Shown here in pieces: positions 25,462 through 34,615 of a DNA stretch of 63,176 nt (position 1 is the first letter of the stretch; every line of letters starts with the position of its first letter). Under the pieces are notes generated by a model. The model was not told where the DNA came from, ran no database searches, and saw only the letters and a list, made by a program, of their open reading frames with translations. The position numbers were made by a program, and so were the translations under genes. Location: positions 1-63,176 of the forward strand of contig JAFGCW010000031.1 of assembly GCA_016932435.1 (NCBI GenBank), written 5' to 3'. Source of the stretch: Dehalococcoidales bacterium. Its GTDB lineage: Bacteria > Chloroflexota > Dehalococcoidia > Dehalococcoidales > UBA2162.

Positions 25462-25480
25462 AAGTAAATAGTACTTACTT
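25462..25480. repeat. inverted repeat AAGTAA-N7-TTACTT, possible operator
   Basis: AAGTAA (25462-25467) and TTACTT (25475-25480) form a perfect 6-base inverted repeat with a 7-base spacer, itself containing AGTAC. It lies between the divergent FAH and leuS transcription units, where a regulator could act. No regulator gene is adjacent. Confidence 0.35.
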
Positions 25481-25527
25481 TTGAACGTAGATTATCAATT
25501 TGCAATATCCGTTGTCAACATGAATAC

Positions 25528-25556
25528 TTGTCAACTTCACATAAAAATGATAATAT
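25528..25556 (+). promoter_or_regulatory. promoter of leuS
   Basis: TTGTCA (25528-25533), a 17-base spacer and TAATAT (25551-25556), with TG one base before the -10 box (extended -10). A second TTGTCAAC at 25512-25519 makes a direct repeat with 25528-25535, 16 bases apart. Predicted start near 25563, about 50 bases before the leuS ATG. Confidence 0.6.
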
Positions 25557-25612
25557 AGTCAAGCGTAGTTACAAGTAAATTATACTTGACCGAATATAGT
25601 AAGGGATGGAAG

Positions 25613-28054
25613 ATGACAGATAAATACTCGCCGCAGGAAATCGAAAAGAAATGGCAGCAGAGATGGGCTGAAGACGGTCTTTATGAGACAACCGAAGACC
25701 TTCCAAATCCTAAGTACTACGCACTTACCATGCTTCCATACACCTCCGGAGACCTGCATATCGGTCACTGGTACAACTACGTGCCGCCCGATGTGCATGC
25801 CCGTTTCCGGCGGATGAGAGGTTATAACGTCTTTCACCCGATAGGATTCGATTCATTCGGACTTCCGGCAGAGAATGCGGCGATACGGTCCGGAATACAT
25901 CCATCTAAATGGACGGAGGAGAATATCGCCAACCTGCGAGACCAGTTGAAAAGTATCGGCGCGATGTATGACTGGAATCGTGAAGTAATTACCAGCGAAC
26001 CCGAGTATTACCGGTGGACGCAGTGGCTCTTCCTGAAGCTTTACGAGCATGACCTTGCCTACAGGAAAAAAGCTCCGGTAAACTGGTGCCCGAGTTGTCA
26101 GACCGTGCTGGCCAATGAACAGGTAATCGATAACAGGTGCGAGCGATGCGACTCTCCCGTATCCCAGCAGGATAGAGAACAGTGGTTTTTCCGCATCACC
26201 AAGTATGCCGAAGAGTTAATGAAACATGACGGGATCGACTGGCCGGAACGAACCAAGCTGATGCAGGTGAACTGGATTGGAAAGAGCACCGGCGCTGATA
26301 TCTCATTCGAGCTCGATATCTCCGGAGTGGAGGAAAAAGAGATTCGAGTGTTCACGACACGACCTGATACGACCTATGGTGTGACATTTATGGTCCTGGC
26401 TCCGGAACACCCGTTAGTTGCGAAGATCACCACTACGGAGAAAAAAGCGGAAGTCGAACAATATGTTGAAAAGTCACGGGAACAGACTGAGATCGAAAGA
26501 TTGTCCACCGAAAAGGAGAAGGACGGGGTCTTTACCGGCGCCTATGTGACGAACAGGCTGAACGGTGAGAAAGTTCCTGTCTGGATAGCCGATTACGTTC
26601 TGCTGAGTTATGGTACCGGCGCGGTAATGGCGGTACCGGCACATGATGAACGCGATTTCGCCTTTGCGAAAAAATATAATATACCAATAAGGATTGTGAT
26701 AGCGCCTGAAGGATATTCCGGAGAAGTACTGGAAGAAGCCTATACCGGACCTGGTACCATGATTAATTCGGAACAGTTCGACGGAATACCCAGCCAGGAA
26801 GGTATAAACGAGGTATCGGATTATCTTGCCGAGAAAGGCTGGGGAGGTCCGACGACAACGTATCGTCTTCGCGACTGGCTGATATCGCGCCAGCGGTACT
26901 GGGGAGCGCCTATCCCGATGGTATATTGCGACGAGTGCGGACTTATACCGGTTCGTGAAGAAGACCTGCCGGTACTTCTGCCCGAGGATGCCGAATTTAA
27001 GCCGACCGGTGAATCACCCCTGGCTTACAGTCGGAGTTTCGTAAACACCACCTGTCCGAAATGCGGAAAACCGGCAAGGCGCGAAACGGATACTATGGAT
27101 ACATTTATGTGTTCATCGTGGTATTTCCTGCGTTACTGCAGCCCTCATGAAAATGACAAACCATATGATCCGGAGAAGGTAAAATACTGGATGCCGGTCG
27201 ATCTTTATACCGGCGGCATCGAACATGCCGTGATGCACCTGCTGTATGCTCGTTTCTTCTGTAAAGCATTAAGGGACATGGGACTGGTGGACTTCGATGA
27301 ACCGTTCACTCGATTGTTCAACCAGGGGATTATTATCCGGGAGCATCAGAAGATGAGCAAATCTCGCGGTAACGTAATTACGCCTGATGACCTGGTAAAT
27401 GAACTGGGAGCGGATACCGTTCGCACCTATCTTATGTTCCTGGGACCCTGGGACCAGGGTGGTGACTGGTCTGATACCGGAATAAGCGGAATGAGCCGGT
27501 GGTTGAATCGATTATGGGGTATGATGACCGATCCTTACCATGCAAATCATGTAGACAATAAAACCGAGAAAGATTTGATACGATTCACTCACCAGGTGAT
27601 TCGAAAAATTACCGATGATCTTGAGAAATTACGTTTTAATACCATGGTAGCGTCATTAATGGAGTTTTCAAATTATCTCTCTACGCTAAAGAATGAAGGA
27701 AAAGTCGGTAAAAAAGTATGGAAAGAATCAGTTAAGACGCTGCTTTTGCTGTTGGCGCCTTCAGTTCCTCATTTTGCCGAAGAACTATGGGAAAGAACAG
27801 GAAATTCATACAGTATCCATACACAGGACTGGCCACAGTGGGATGATGAATTGGCAAAAGATGAAGAAATAACGCTGGTCGTGCAGGTGAACGGTAAACT
27901 TCGCGACAGGATTTCGGTTGCGGCTTCGATCACCGAAGCTGAAGCGGTAGAAAAAGCACGGACGAGTGAAAAAGTGAAGAGTCATATCGAGGGAAAAACA
28001 ACGGTAAAAGAGATATTCGTACCCGGCAAACTGGTAAATATTGTAGTACGTTAA
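25613..28054 (+). CDS. leuS: leucine--tRNA ligase
   Basis: Class I synthetase charging tRNA-Leu. The 813-residue product contains the HIGH motif as MLPYTSGDLHIGHWYNY (about 41-57), a zinc-finger-like CPSC...CERC pair (about 157-180), the CP1 editing domain with VFTTRPDTTYG (about 244-254), the second Cys pair CDEC...CPKCG, and the KMSKS motif as HQKMSKSRGNV (about 580-590), followed by an anticodon domain. The start at ATG 25613 gives MTDKYSPQEIEKKW, the expected N-terminus; TTG 25586 is in frame but has no ribosome site. Confidence 0.97.
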   Translation: MTDKYSPQEIEKKWQQRWAEDGLYETTEDLPNPKYYALTMLPYTSGDLHIGHWYNYVPPDVHARFRRMRGYNVFHPIGFDSFGLPAENAAIRSGIHPSKWTEENIANLRDQLKSIGAMYDWNREVITSEPEYYRWTQWLFLKLYEHDLAYRKKAPVNWCPSCQTVLANEQVIDNRCERCDSPVSQQDREQWFFRITKYAEELMKHDGIDWPERTKLMQVNWIGKSTGADISFELDISGVEEKEIRVFTTRPDTTYGVTFMVLAPEHPLVAKITTTEKKAEVEQYVEKSREQTEIERLSTEKEKDGVFTGAYVTNRLNGEKVPVWIADYVLLSYGTGAVMAVPAHDERDFAFAKKYNIPIRIVIAPEGYSGEVLEEAYTGPGTMINSEQFDGIPSQEGINEVSDYLAEKGWGGPTTTYRLRDWLISRQRYWGAPIPMVYCDECGLIPVREEDLPVLLPEDAEFKPTGESPLAYSRSFVNTTCPKCGKPARRETDTMDTFMCSSWYFLRYCSPHENDKPYDPEKVKYWMPVDLYTGGIEHAVMHLLYARFFCKALRDMGLVDFDEPFTRLFNQGIIIREHQKMSKSRGNVITPDDLVNELGADTVRTYLMFLGPWDQGGDWSDTGISGMSRWLNRLWGMMTDPYHANHVDNKTEKDLIRFTHQVIRKITDDLEKLRFNTMVASLMEFSNYLSTLKNEGKVGKKVWKESVKTLLLLLAPSVPHFAEELWERTGNSYSIHTQDWPQWDDELAKDEEITLVVQVNGKLRDRISVAASITEAEAVEKARTSEKVKSHIEGKTTVKEIFVPGKLVNIVVR

Positions 28055-28076
28055 TTTATTATAAAGGAATAATATC

Positions 28077-28883
28077 ATGAAAATAGCGTTCATTGGCGGC
28101 GGAAACATGGGTACATCAATCCTTTCAGCGATTATAAATAAAGGTCTGGCAGCACCTGCTGAAATAACCGTAAGTGACATAATTGAGGAAAGACTGGAGT
28201 ACCTGAAAAGTACCTACGGTGTGTCTGTTACAACCGATAATACCTCGGCAATAGACGGTAAAGAAGTAATTTTACTATCAGTGAAGCCGCAGACAGTTCC
28301 TGAAATTCTACCGGAACTGAAAGGAAAAATTAATGCCGGACAACTGATAATATCGATAATGGCCGGTATCAAAATATCCACGTTAACGGAAGGCTTAAGC
28401 TGTAGCGCAGTTGTCCGTGTCATGCCGAATATGCCCGCCCAGGTGTTCGAAGGAATGAGTGGCTGGACAACTACACCGGAAGTTTCCGAGGACCAGAAGG
28501 AAACTGCTAAGTCTATCTTACAGACTATAGGTAAAGAGATATACTTCGACGAAGAAAAGTATCTTGATATGGTGACTTCGGTAAGTGGAAGCGGTCCGGC
28601 ATATTACTTTTATTTCGTAGAATCTCTTACCGAAGCCGGCGTTAAGGTTGGCTTCCCTCGCGAAACTGCTTATGCACTCGTACTCCAGACACTTATAGGT
28701 GCTGGAAAACTAATGCGTGAGTCGGGGACTGATCCGGCGGACCTTCGAAAGATGGTTACTTCGAAAGGGGGAACCACCGCTGCTGCATTCGATGTCCTGG
28801 AGGAGGGTGGTTTTAAAGACCTTGTTGCCAGAGCGTTGATGGCTGCCTATAATCGATCGAAGGAACTTGGCGGAGAGAGATAG
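28077..28883 (+). CDS. proC: pyrroline-5-carboxylate reductase
   Basis: Last step of proline synthesis: NAD(P)H reduction of 1-pyrroline-5-carboxylate. The 268-residue product has the Rossmann motif IAFIGGGNMG (2-11), VRVMPNMPA (about 113-121), SGSGPAYYFYF (about 164-174) and the C-terminal signature with SKGGTTAAAFDVLEEGG. AAGGAAT precedes the ATG. It follows leuS by 22 bases and its stop overlaps the start of the YggT-like gene. Confidence 0.96.
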   Translation: MKIAFIGGGNMGTSILSAIINKGLAAPAEITVSDIIEERLEYLKSTYGVSVTTDNTSAIDGKEVILLSVKPQTVPEILPELKGKINAGQLIISIMAGIKISTLTEGLSCSAVVRVMPNMPAQVFEGMSGWTTTPEVSEDQKETAKSILQTIGKEIYFDEEKYLDMVTSVSGSGPAYYFYFVESLTEAGVKVGFPRETAYALVLQTLIGAGKLMRESGTDPADLRKMVTSKGGTTAAAFDVLEEGGFKDLVARALMAAYNRSKELGGER

Positions 28884-29125
28884 TGTCACTGGTTTTCGTC
28901 ATCCTGAGAATTATCTGTGAGATACTGACAGTCTGTATATTTCTGAGGGCGATTGTGTCCTGGATAGCTCCCGGACAGGCTAATTTCTTTACTGACATAC
29001 TCTATCATATTACCGAGCCGATTCTTTCACCGATAAGACGCATTCTCCCGGCGACGGGTGGTCTTGATTTCGCTCCTCTTGCAGCAATCATCGTTCTTCA
29101 GGTGATATCATTCTTCCTCGTATAA
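28883..29125 (+). CDS. YggT-family membrane protein
   Basis: An 80-residue protein with two hydrophobic helices separated by ITEPILSPIRRILP, the conserved loop of the YggT family. In many bacteria yggT sits next to proC, as here, or with cell-division genes; it may influence envelope or osmotic homeostasis but the mechanism is unknown. The start is GTG at 28883, overlapping the proC stop by one base. Confidence 0.9.
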   Translation: MSLVFVILRIICEILTVCIFLRAIVSWIAPGQANFFTDILYHITEPILSPIRRILPATGGLDFAPLAAIIVLQVISFFLV

Positions 29126-29130
29126 ATAAT

Positions 29131-29166
29131 ACCGCCATAGCGTAATTAATTCACGACTATGGCGGT
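29131..29166. repeat. 10-bp stem hairpin after yggT, no T-run
   Basis: ACCGCCATAG (29131-29140) pairs perfectly with CTATGGCGGT (29157-29166) around a 16-base loop. No T-tract follows, so it is not a canonical intrinsic terminator. It may stabilise the 3' end of the leuS-proC-yggT transcript or be a Rho-linked structure. Confidence 0.6.
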
Positions 29167-29186
29167 CATGTCGCATATTCAGTTTC

Positions 29187-29229
29187 ATTATTACTGTATC
29201 TGCTTTTTCTTTAGCTAAACAGTAATAAT
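29187..29229. repeat. 11-bp inverted repeat between yggT and ferredoxin genes
   Basis: ATTATTACTGT (29187-29197) and ACAGTAATAAT (29219-29229) are perfectly complementary around a 21-base T-rich loop. It lies in the 200-base convergent gap between yggT and the ferredoxin gene, next to the preceding hairpin. It could act as a weak bidirectional terminator or a protein site. Confidence 0.55.
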
Positions 29230-29325
29230 AACCGGATTTATAAATATTTAATTGTAAAAATATTGTATCTGTTCAGCCGATACCAGGAAAGCAGTTTACC
29301 GTATTTGGCTTATAGTTCTCCTGTG

Positions 29326-29514
29326 CTATCGATCAGGTTCAGGTGCACCAACTGGGCAGATATCAACACATTTCGTAGGATCGGCTCCATCACACTCTGT
29401 GCATTTGTCAGGATCGATTACATAAATAGTCTCACCTTCAGAAATCGCACTGTTCGGGCATTCGGTTTCGCACGCTCCACAGCTAATACATTCCTCCGAA
29501 ATCTTGTACGCCAT
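29326..29514 (-). CDS. 2[4Fe-4S] ferredoxin
   Basis: A 62-residue low-potential electron carrier. Two cluster motifs are visible: [12 protein letters not shown] (Cys at about 9, 12, 15, 19) and a second with CTEC and CVDICP, where an 8-residue insertion separates the second and third Cys, as in Allochromatium-type or YfhL-like ferredoxins. It should bind two [4Fe-4S] clusters. AAGGAGG lies about 10 bases before the ATG. It is alone on its strand, close to coaD. Confidence 0.95.
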   Translation of the reverse strand: MAYKISEECISCGACETECPNSAISEGETIYVIDPDKCTECDGADPTKCVDICPVGAPEPDR

Positions 29515-29567
29515 CTACTGTTTACCTCCTTATTTTTACCTGGATTTTATTTTAATATACATATACC

Positions 29568-30050
29568 CTATATTGTAAAAGTCTTGCTCTTCAGAGCTTC
29601 CGCAACCGGTTCCGGTACAAGGTCGAATATATCACCTTTAAGCCTGGCTACTTCCTTAAGTCGACTGGAACTGAGATACTGGTATTTAAGACTTGCCATT
29701 AAACAAACAAGCTCGATCTCCGGGGAAAGTTTATTGTTCATAAGAGCCATCTCACGTTCATATTCGAAATCGGCTCCTATCCTCAGTCCTCGAACAATAG
29801 CTTTCGCGCCGACCTTTGCTGCGAATTCTACCGTCAATCCATTGAAAGGTTTGACTTCGATGTTAGGATTACCTTTAATAGATAACTCCGCCAACTCTAC
29901 TCTCTCCACAGTGTTAAACATCAGGTCTTTTGAAGGAGTATCGTATACTCCGATAACCACTTTTTCAAATAATCTTGCGGCTCTTACGGCAATATCGAGA
30001 TGTCCGTTGGTTATCGGATCGAATGTTCCGGGGTAGATAGCAACTGTCAC
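29568..30050 (-). CDS. coaD: pantetheine-phosphate adenylyltransferase
   Basis: Fourth step of coenzyme A synthesis: 4'-phosphopantetheine plus ATP gives dephospho-CoA. The 160-residue product has the nucleotidyltransferase motif YPGTFDPITNGHLDI (6-20), VRGLRIGADFEYE (about 88-100), and the C-terminal QYLSSSRLKEVARL, equivalent to the ISSTxxR motif. The start is GTG at 30050, overlapping the rsmD stop (GTGA), a very common rsmD-coaD gene pair. Confidence 0.96.
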   Translation of the reverse strand: MTVAIYPGTFDPITNGHLDIAVRAARLFEKVVIGVYDTPSKDLMFNTVERVELAELSIKGNPNIEVKPFNGLTVEFAAKVGAKAIVRGLRIGADFEYEREMALMNNKLSPEIELVCLMASLKYQYLSSSRLKEVARLKGDIFDLVPEPVAEALKSKTFTI

Positions 30051-30601
30051 GCCGAGTCCTCCTTTCGATATACTGAAATACAGCTATCGCCGTGGCGATG
30101 TTCCTTGATCATTTTAAGGGAAAGGTATTGTTCCGATAGCGGCTGGCGGGGTGAATGAGTCACAACTACGGTCGTATCCAGACCAATAATCTTTGTACCG
30201 GCTAGTTGAGTAATAGTATCACCAATTGACGTATCAGGATATGGCGGATCTACCAAAATAATATCATACTCCTTGTCGAGAAAAGTAATCGCTTTATTGA
30301 CAGTGCAACAATGAACCCGTGCGAATTCAGATAATTTTGTCTTCTCCAGATTTTCCTTGATTATAGCACAACACTGCGGGGCATGGTCTACAAAATCAAC
30401 CCAGCCTGCTCCACGGCTGATAGCTTCGATTCCAAGTCCACCACTCCCCGAATACAAATCCAGCACATTTTCCCAGTTATCGGCAAGATTCTCAAGCATT
30501 GAAAAAATGGCGCCTTTTACCAGGTCCGTTGCCGGTCGTGTAGCCGTTCTTTTAGGAGCTTTAAGCCGGTGCCCCTTGGCTGAACCAGCAATTACTCTCA
30601 T
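30047..30601 (-). CDS. rsmD: 16S rRNA (guanine(966)-N2)-methyltransferase
   Basis: Methylates G966 of 16S rRNA using S-adenosylmethionine. The 184-residue product begins with RVIAGSAKGHRLKAP, typical for RsmD, has the SAM motif VLDLYSGSGGLGIEAISRG (about 46-64) and the catalytic DPPY motif (about 117-120). Its stop overlaps the coaD start by 4 bases. Confidence 0.95.
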   Translation of the reverse strand: MRVIAGSAKGHRLKAPKRTATRPATDLVKGAIFSMLENLADNWENVLDLYSGSGGLGIEAISRGAGWVDFVDHAPQCCAIIKENLEKTKLSEFARVHCCTVNKAITFLDKEYDIILVDPPYPDTSIGDTITQLAGTKIIGLDTTVVVTHSPRQPLSEQYLSLKMIKEHRHGDSCISVYRKEDSA

Positions 30602-30638
30602 TATGTGTATTGATAATAGCTATTGTAAGGTTTTATTG

Positions 30639-31385
30639 TCAAACTTCGTCCCTGTTAATCAAGTCCAGTATCCTTGGTTTTACATCTTGATGAAGCGGTA
30701 ACCCATGTCCGAAACATAGTATCTCTATGTCATAATGTGAAATTTTCTTAATCGATTCCAGGTTCTCATTTATATCGTAACAAACCATTTTAGGCGGTAA
30801 TAACAGCTTTTTCCGGCGTTTTCTTATCAGATCACCGCTGAAAAGCATCTTATGTTCCTGGGAATACAGGCTGATACTTCCGGGAGTATGACCGGGAGTA
30901 TGGATTACCTCCAATCCTCCCACGCAATCTAAGGTTTCACCGCCTTCAAGGATTATATCTACGTCCTCCGGTAGAACTGAAAAAGCGGACTGCAATTTAC
31001 TCTTTATCTGTGACATCGGTTCACGGTATCTTCCACCCGCGGCCGGAGGATGTTCTCTGATTCCTATATCGAATTTATGAGCAGCGACTTTAGCGTTAGT
31101 ATGTTTTTTTATTTCAGCAAGACCGCCCATATGATCGATATGATTATGTGTAAGCACAATCAATGATATTTCTTCGGGAGAACGACCGATATGCTGTATA
31201 AACTCAAGTACGTGAGATGCCCCGTCTTTCAGACAGGTATCGACTAGAGTAAGCGTGTCTTCGGCGATAAGTAAAACATTCGCACCCCTGTGAGTTATCT
31301 GAAAAACTCCAGGAACAACTTCGGTGGTACTGTTTACAAAACGCCGGATCCTCGATATCACCGACATATCATATTCTGACTGCAT
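30639..31385 (-). CDS. metallo-beta-lactamase fold hydrolase
   Basis: A 248-residue MBL-fold enzyme. The zinc motif HNHIDH (in LTHNHIDHMGG, about 78-88), the HTPGHTPGS segment (about 158-166), LFSGDLI (about 176-182) and a final GHGLPL complete the binuclear site. Such proteins include glyoxalase II-like thioesterases and lactonases; the substrate is unknown. ATG 31385 or ATG 31367 could start it. It follows purB by 16 bases on the minus strand and may be in the purine transcript. Confidence 0.88.
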   Translation of the reverse strand: MQSEYDMSVISRIRRFVNSTTEVVPGVFQITHRGANVLLIAEDTLTLVDTCLKDGASHVLEFIQHIGRSPEEISLIVLTHNHIDHMGGLAEIKKHTNAKVAAHKFDIGIREHPPAAGGRYREPMSQIKSKLQSAFSVLPEDVDIILEGGETLDCVGGLEVIHTPGHTPGSISLYSQEHKMLFSGDLIRKRRKKLLLPPKMVCYDINENLESIKKISHYDIEILCFGHGLPLHQDVKPRILDLINRDEV

Positions 31386-31401
31386 AACTTATTCAATCGT
31401 T

Positions 31402-32757
31402 TTATATAGATTTAGGAGCCAGTTCATTGGACTCGAATTTACTGATCGCTTCCTGCCACTGTGATTCGGTAAGACCTAAACGTTCGAAGATTTCATCGAC
31501 ATATCGTAAATAATAATCATAGTCAAATAACTTCTCAAGTTCTTCTTGTGTTAGATATTCCATAACCTCTTTGTCTGACTTAAGGAGAGTGAGAAAATTC
31601 CGCCCGCCCTTCCATGATTTCATGGCGTTTCTCTGTACAATCTTGTAAGCATCCTGTCGACTAAGACCTTTATCGATAAAAGCCAGCAGTACTCTCTGTG
31701 AAAATACCAGTCCTTTGGTTAATTCCAGGTTACGTTTCATATTCTTCGGATATACCAGCAGTCCTTTCATTACCGAGGTAAAGATTGAAAGAGAATAATC
31801 CAGGAGAAAACAAGCATCCGGGAGTATGATACGCTCAGCGGATGAATGGCTGATATCACGCTCGTGCCAGAGTGACATATTCTCCATGGAGGTGATCGAG
31901 TGTCCTCTGATTAACCTGGCAATTCCGCAAACGCGCTCGCATAATTCGGGATTTCGTTTGTGCGGCATTGCCGAGGAGCCTGTCTGTCCGGCACTGAAGG
32001 GTTCTTCAACCTCTCGTGTTTCGGTTTTCTGGAGTCCTCGTATTTCGGTAGCGAATTTCTCAAGAGAGCTGGCAATGACCGCGAGAGTTGTCACAAACTG
32101 CGCGTGACGGTCACGTTGCAGAACCTGGTTCGATATTGGTGCCGGTGTTAATTTAAGCCTGGCACATGCCTTTTCTTCAATTTCAGGCGATAAGGTAGCA
32201 TAAGTTCCTACCGCACCGGAGATTTTTCCTACCGCAATATTCTTTATCGCTTCATTAAGTCTCTGGCGGTTTCTACTCATCTCTTCAAACCATATAGCAA
32301 GCTTAAGACCAAACGACGTCGGTTCTGCATGAATTCCGTGGGTTCTCCCGATTATCGGCGTATATTTGTACTTAATGGCTTTTTCCGCAAGTACCCCTAT
32401 CAGATCCTTAATATCCTGGCTCAATATTTCCGCTGCTTCAAGAAGCTGCAAACTGAGTGCGGTATCGGTTACATCCTGTGAGGTAAGTCCCATATGGATA
32501 TACCTCGACTCAGGACCAAGACTCTCGGCTACTGCTCCAAGAAAAGCTGTCGTGTCATGGTGGGTTTCCTTGAGAATTTCCTCCATTCTCTTAAGGTTGA
32601 CTCTGGCCATCTTAATCTTCGGTACTTCTTTTCGAGGTATGACGCCAAGCTCAGCCCATGCTTCACATACTGCGATCTCTACGTCAAGCCACTTATCGAA
32701 CTTGTTTTCATCAGACCACACTTTTTTCATCTGCGGTCTTGAGTAACGTTCTATCAT
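31402..32757 (-). CDS. purB: adenylosuccinate lyase
   Basis: Cleaves SAICAR to AICAR and adenylosuccinate to AMP in purine synthesis. The 451-residue product carries the fumarase/aspartase signature GSSAMPHKRNPELCE (about 262-276), the catalytic His in GRTHGIHAEPTSFG (about 138-151) and HMGLTSQDVTDTA (about 87-99). Length and order fit the PurB family. It lies 3 bases after purE, in a purine cluster guaA-purD-purE-purB. Confidence 0.97.
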   Translation of the reverse strand: MIERYSRPQMKKVWSDENKFDKWLDVEIAVCEAWAELGVIPRKEVPKIKMARVNLKRMEEILKETHHDTTAFLGAVAESLGPESRYIHMGLTSQDVTDTALSLQLLEAAEILSQDIKDLIGVLAEKAIKYKYTPIIGRTHGIHAEPTSFGLKLAIWFEEMSRNRQRLNEAIKNIAVGKISGAVGTYATLSPEIEEKACARLKLTPAPISNQVLQRDRHAQFVTTLAVIASSLEKFATEIRGLQKTETREVEEPFSAGQTGSSAMPHKRNPELCERVCGIARLIRGHSITSMENMSLWHERDISHSSAERIILPDACFLLDYSLSIFTSVMKGLLVYPKNMKRNLELTKGLVFSQRVLLAFIDKGLSRQDAYKIVQRNAMKSWKGGRNFLTLLKSDKEVMEYLTQEELEKLFDYDYYLRYVDEIFERLGLTESQWQEAISKFESNELAPKSI

Positions 32758-32760
32758 TTA

Positions 32761-33219
32761 CTACCCTCCCTGCAACTTGCTGCGGTAATTATCATATGCC
32801 TGTTGTATCTCAGGATACTTTAAGCCGAGAATTTCCGCGGCGAGGTAAGCAGCATTTTTGACACCGGCTGAGCCGACGGCTACGGTGGCTACCGGAATTC
32901 CCGCAGGCATCTGGACAATAGAATACAGAGCGTCAAGTCCTTTCAGTTCGCTGCCCGGCAGAGGAACGCCTATCACAGGCAGGGTAGTCCAGCTTGCCAG
33001 TACGCCCGGAAGATGTGCGGCCATACCTGCTGCGGCAATTAATACTTCTATTCCTCTGCTTCGGGCTTCCAGACCATATTCACGAGCTTTTTCAGGGGTT
33101 CGGTGTGCCGATATAACGTTCAACTCGCAGTCGATTCCCATATCCTTGAGAATATCGACTGCAGGCTGGACTGCTTCCATATCTGATTTTGATCCGAGAA
33201 CTACACCTACCTTGGGCAT
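32761..33219 (-). CDS. purE: N5-carboxyaminoimidazole ribonucleotide mutase
   Basis: Converts N5-CAIR to CAIR in purine synthesis (class I PurE), or acts directly on AIR with CO2 if no purK exists; purK is not in this window. The 152-residue product contains GVVLGSKSDMEAV (5-17), SAHRTPEKA (about 39-47) and AAAGMAAHLPGVLAS (about 62-76), the active-site elements of class I enzymes. It is followed closely by purB. Confidence 0.96.
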   Translation of the reverse strand: MPKVGVVLGSKSDMEAVQPAVDILKDMGIDCELNVISAHRTPEKAREYGLEARSRGIEVLIAAAGMAAHLPGVLASWTTLPVIGVPLPGSELKGLDALYSIVQMPAGIPVATVAVGSAGVKNAAYLAAEILGLKYPEIQQAYDNYRSKLQGG

Positions 33220-33300
33220 TTCAATACCTCACAAACAAGAAATTTTAATCGTTAATATATTCGGAATATTTCCAGAAAGTATATTAAATGACAGGAGAGA

Positions 33301-34575
33301 TTAGTGAGATTCCTGATTATTTACGAGGGCTATATCTCTGCGATAATAACAACCTTCGAAATTAATACGGGAAATATTACTATAAACTTTTTCCCTTGCT
33401 TCATTAATGTCTTTACCTGTAGCAACGACGGTCAGGACACGCCCACCATTGGTAAGTACTTCACCTTTATTACCCGTTTTGGTGCCGGCGTGAAATACCA
33501 TTATCTCGTCATCGACATTATCGAGACCGTATATAGTGAAACCGGTTTTATATTTACCAGGATAACCACCTGAAGCCATTACCACACCGACGCAGGCTTC
33601 ATTACTGCATTCGACGGTAATTTCGTCGAGATTACCGTTTATCACACTTTCGACTATTTCTACCAGGTCAGTTTTCAAACGAGGTAAAACAACCTGGGTC
33701 TCAGGATCGCCGAATCTTGCATTAAACTCTATTACTCTCGGACCTTCTTCTTCTATCATCAATCCCCCATAAAGTATTCCTTTATAGGGTCTTTTTTCTT
33801 TATCCATCGCTTTGATTGCGGGACGCATTATCTTCTTCATTACGGCGTCGCCTAATTCAGGAGTATATCTCCAGGGAGGACTGAAACTGCCCATCCCTCC
33901 TGTATTAGGACCTTTGTCACCGTCGTTAGCTCGCTTATAATCACAGGCGTTTGCCAAAAACGAAACGTTCTTTCCGTCAGAGAAAGCAAAGCAGCTCATT
34001 TCCCATCCGTGCATAGTTTCTTCAATTACCACCGTATTACCCGCATCTCCAAGTACTTTTTCCTCCATAATGCTGGCTAATATATCTATTGCATTAGCAA
34101 TAGAATTGGCTGCAATGGCACCCTTCCCGGCAGCAAGTCCGTCGGCTTTTATCCATAAGGGTGGAGTTTGCTGTTTTACATATTCTACGGCATGTCGAAA
34201 ATCGGAAAAGCTGCTGCTTTTCGCACAGGGTATGGAATATTTCTGCATAAGCCCCTTTGCGAAAGCTTTACTCGATTCAATCTGTGTAGCACCTTTCGTA
34301 GGTCCGAATATGGGTATGCCTATTGTTTGAAAACGATCGACTATACCATCTGCGAGAGGAGTCTCGGGGCCGACAACTACCATATCTATAGCTTTTCTCT
34401 GACAGGTCTTTGCCATTTCCTCGAAATTTACCGGATCAAGATCCAGGTTTATCCCGACCATACCTGTACCGGCATTACCCGGAGCGACGTATATCTCTTC
34501 TACTTTTGGGCTCTGGGCAAGTTTCCATACGATTGTATGTTCTCTCGCACCATTCCCGATAACAAGTATTTTCAG
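33301..34575 (-). CDS. purD: phosphoribosylamine--glycine ligase, CTG start
   Basis: ATP-dependent second step of purine synthesis, joining glycine to phosphoribosylamine. The ATP-grasp body is clear: WIKADGLAAGKG (about 146-157), NTGGMGSFSPPW, GILYGGLMIEE and VIEFNARFGDPETQVVLPRL. The frame from the first ATG (34461) would lack the N-terminal nucleotide fold. Upstream, in frame, the sequence reads KILVIGNGAREHTIVWKLAQ directly after a CTG at 34573-34575, which has GGAGGG six bases before it; an in-frame stop lies just upstream and no ATG, GTG or TTG is available. I therefore start it at CTG, giving 424 residues, normal for PurD. Confidence 0.9.
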   Translation of the reverse strand: MKILVIGNGAREHTIVWKLAQSPKVEEIYVAPGNAGTGMVGINLDLDPVNFEEMAKTCQRKAIDMVVVGPETPLADGIVDRFQTIGIPIFGPTKGATQIESSKAFAKGLMQKYSIPCAKSSSFSDFRHAVEYVKQQTPPLWIKADGLAAGKGAIAANSIANAIDILASIMEEKVLGDAGNTVVIEETMHGWEMSCFAFSDGKNVSFLANACDYKRANDGDKGPNTGGMGSFSPPWRYTPELGDAVMKKIMRPAIKAMDKEKRPYKGILYGGLMIEEEGPRVIEFNARFGDPETQVVLPRLKTDLVEIVESVINGNLDEITVECSNEACVGVVMASGGYPGKYKTGFTIYGLDNVDDEIMVFHAGTKTGNKGEVLTNGGRVLTVVATGKDINEAREKVYSNISRINFEGCYYRRDIALVNNQESH

Positions 34576-34615
34576 TTTCCACCCTCCGTAATCAATAGAT
34601 TAGCAACTCGTGTAT

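Noticed and set aside
25421..25612. T-box riboswitch upstream of leuS
   Set aside because: The region is too short and has no terminator/antiterminator pair or T-box core sequence.
29263..30036. Long plus-strand open frame (257 codons) opposite ferredoxin and coaD
   Set aside because: It runs antisense to two clear genes, lacks a ribosome site and has an unnatural composition; it is a shadow frame.
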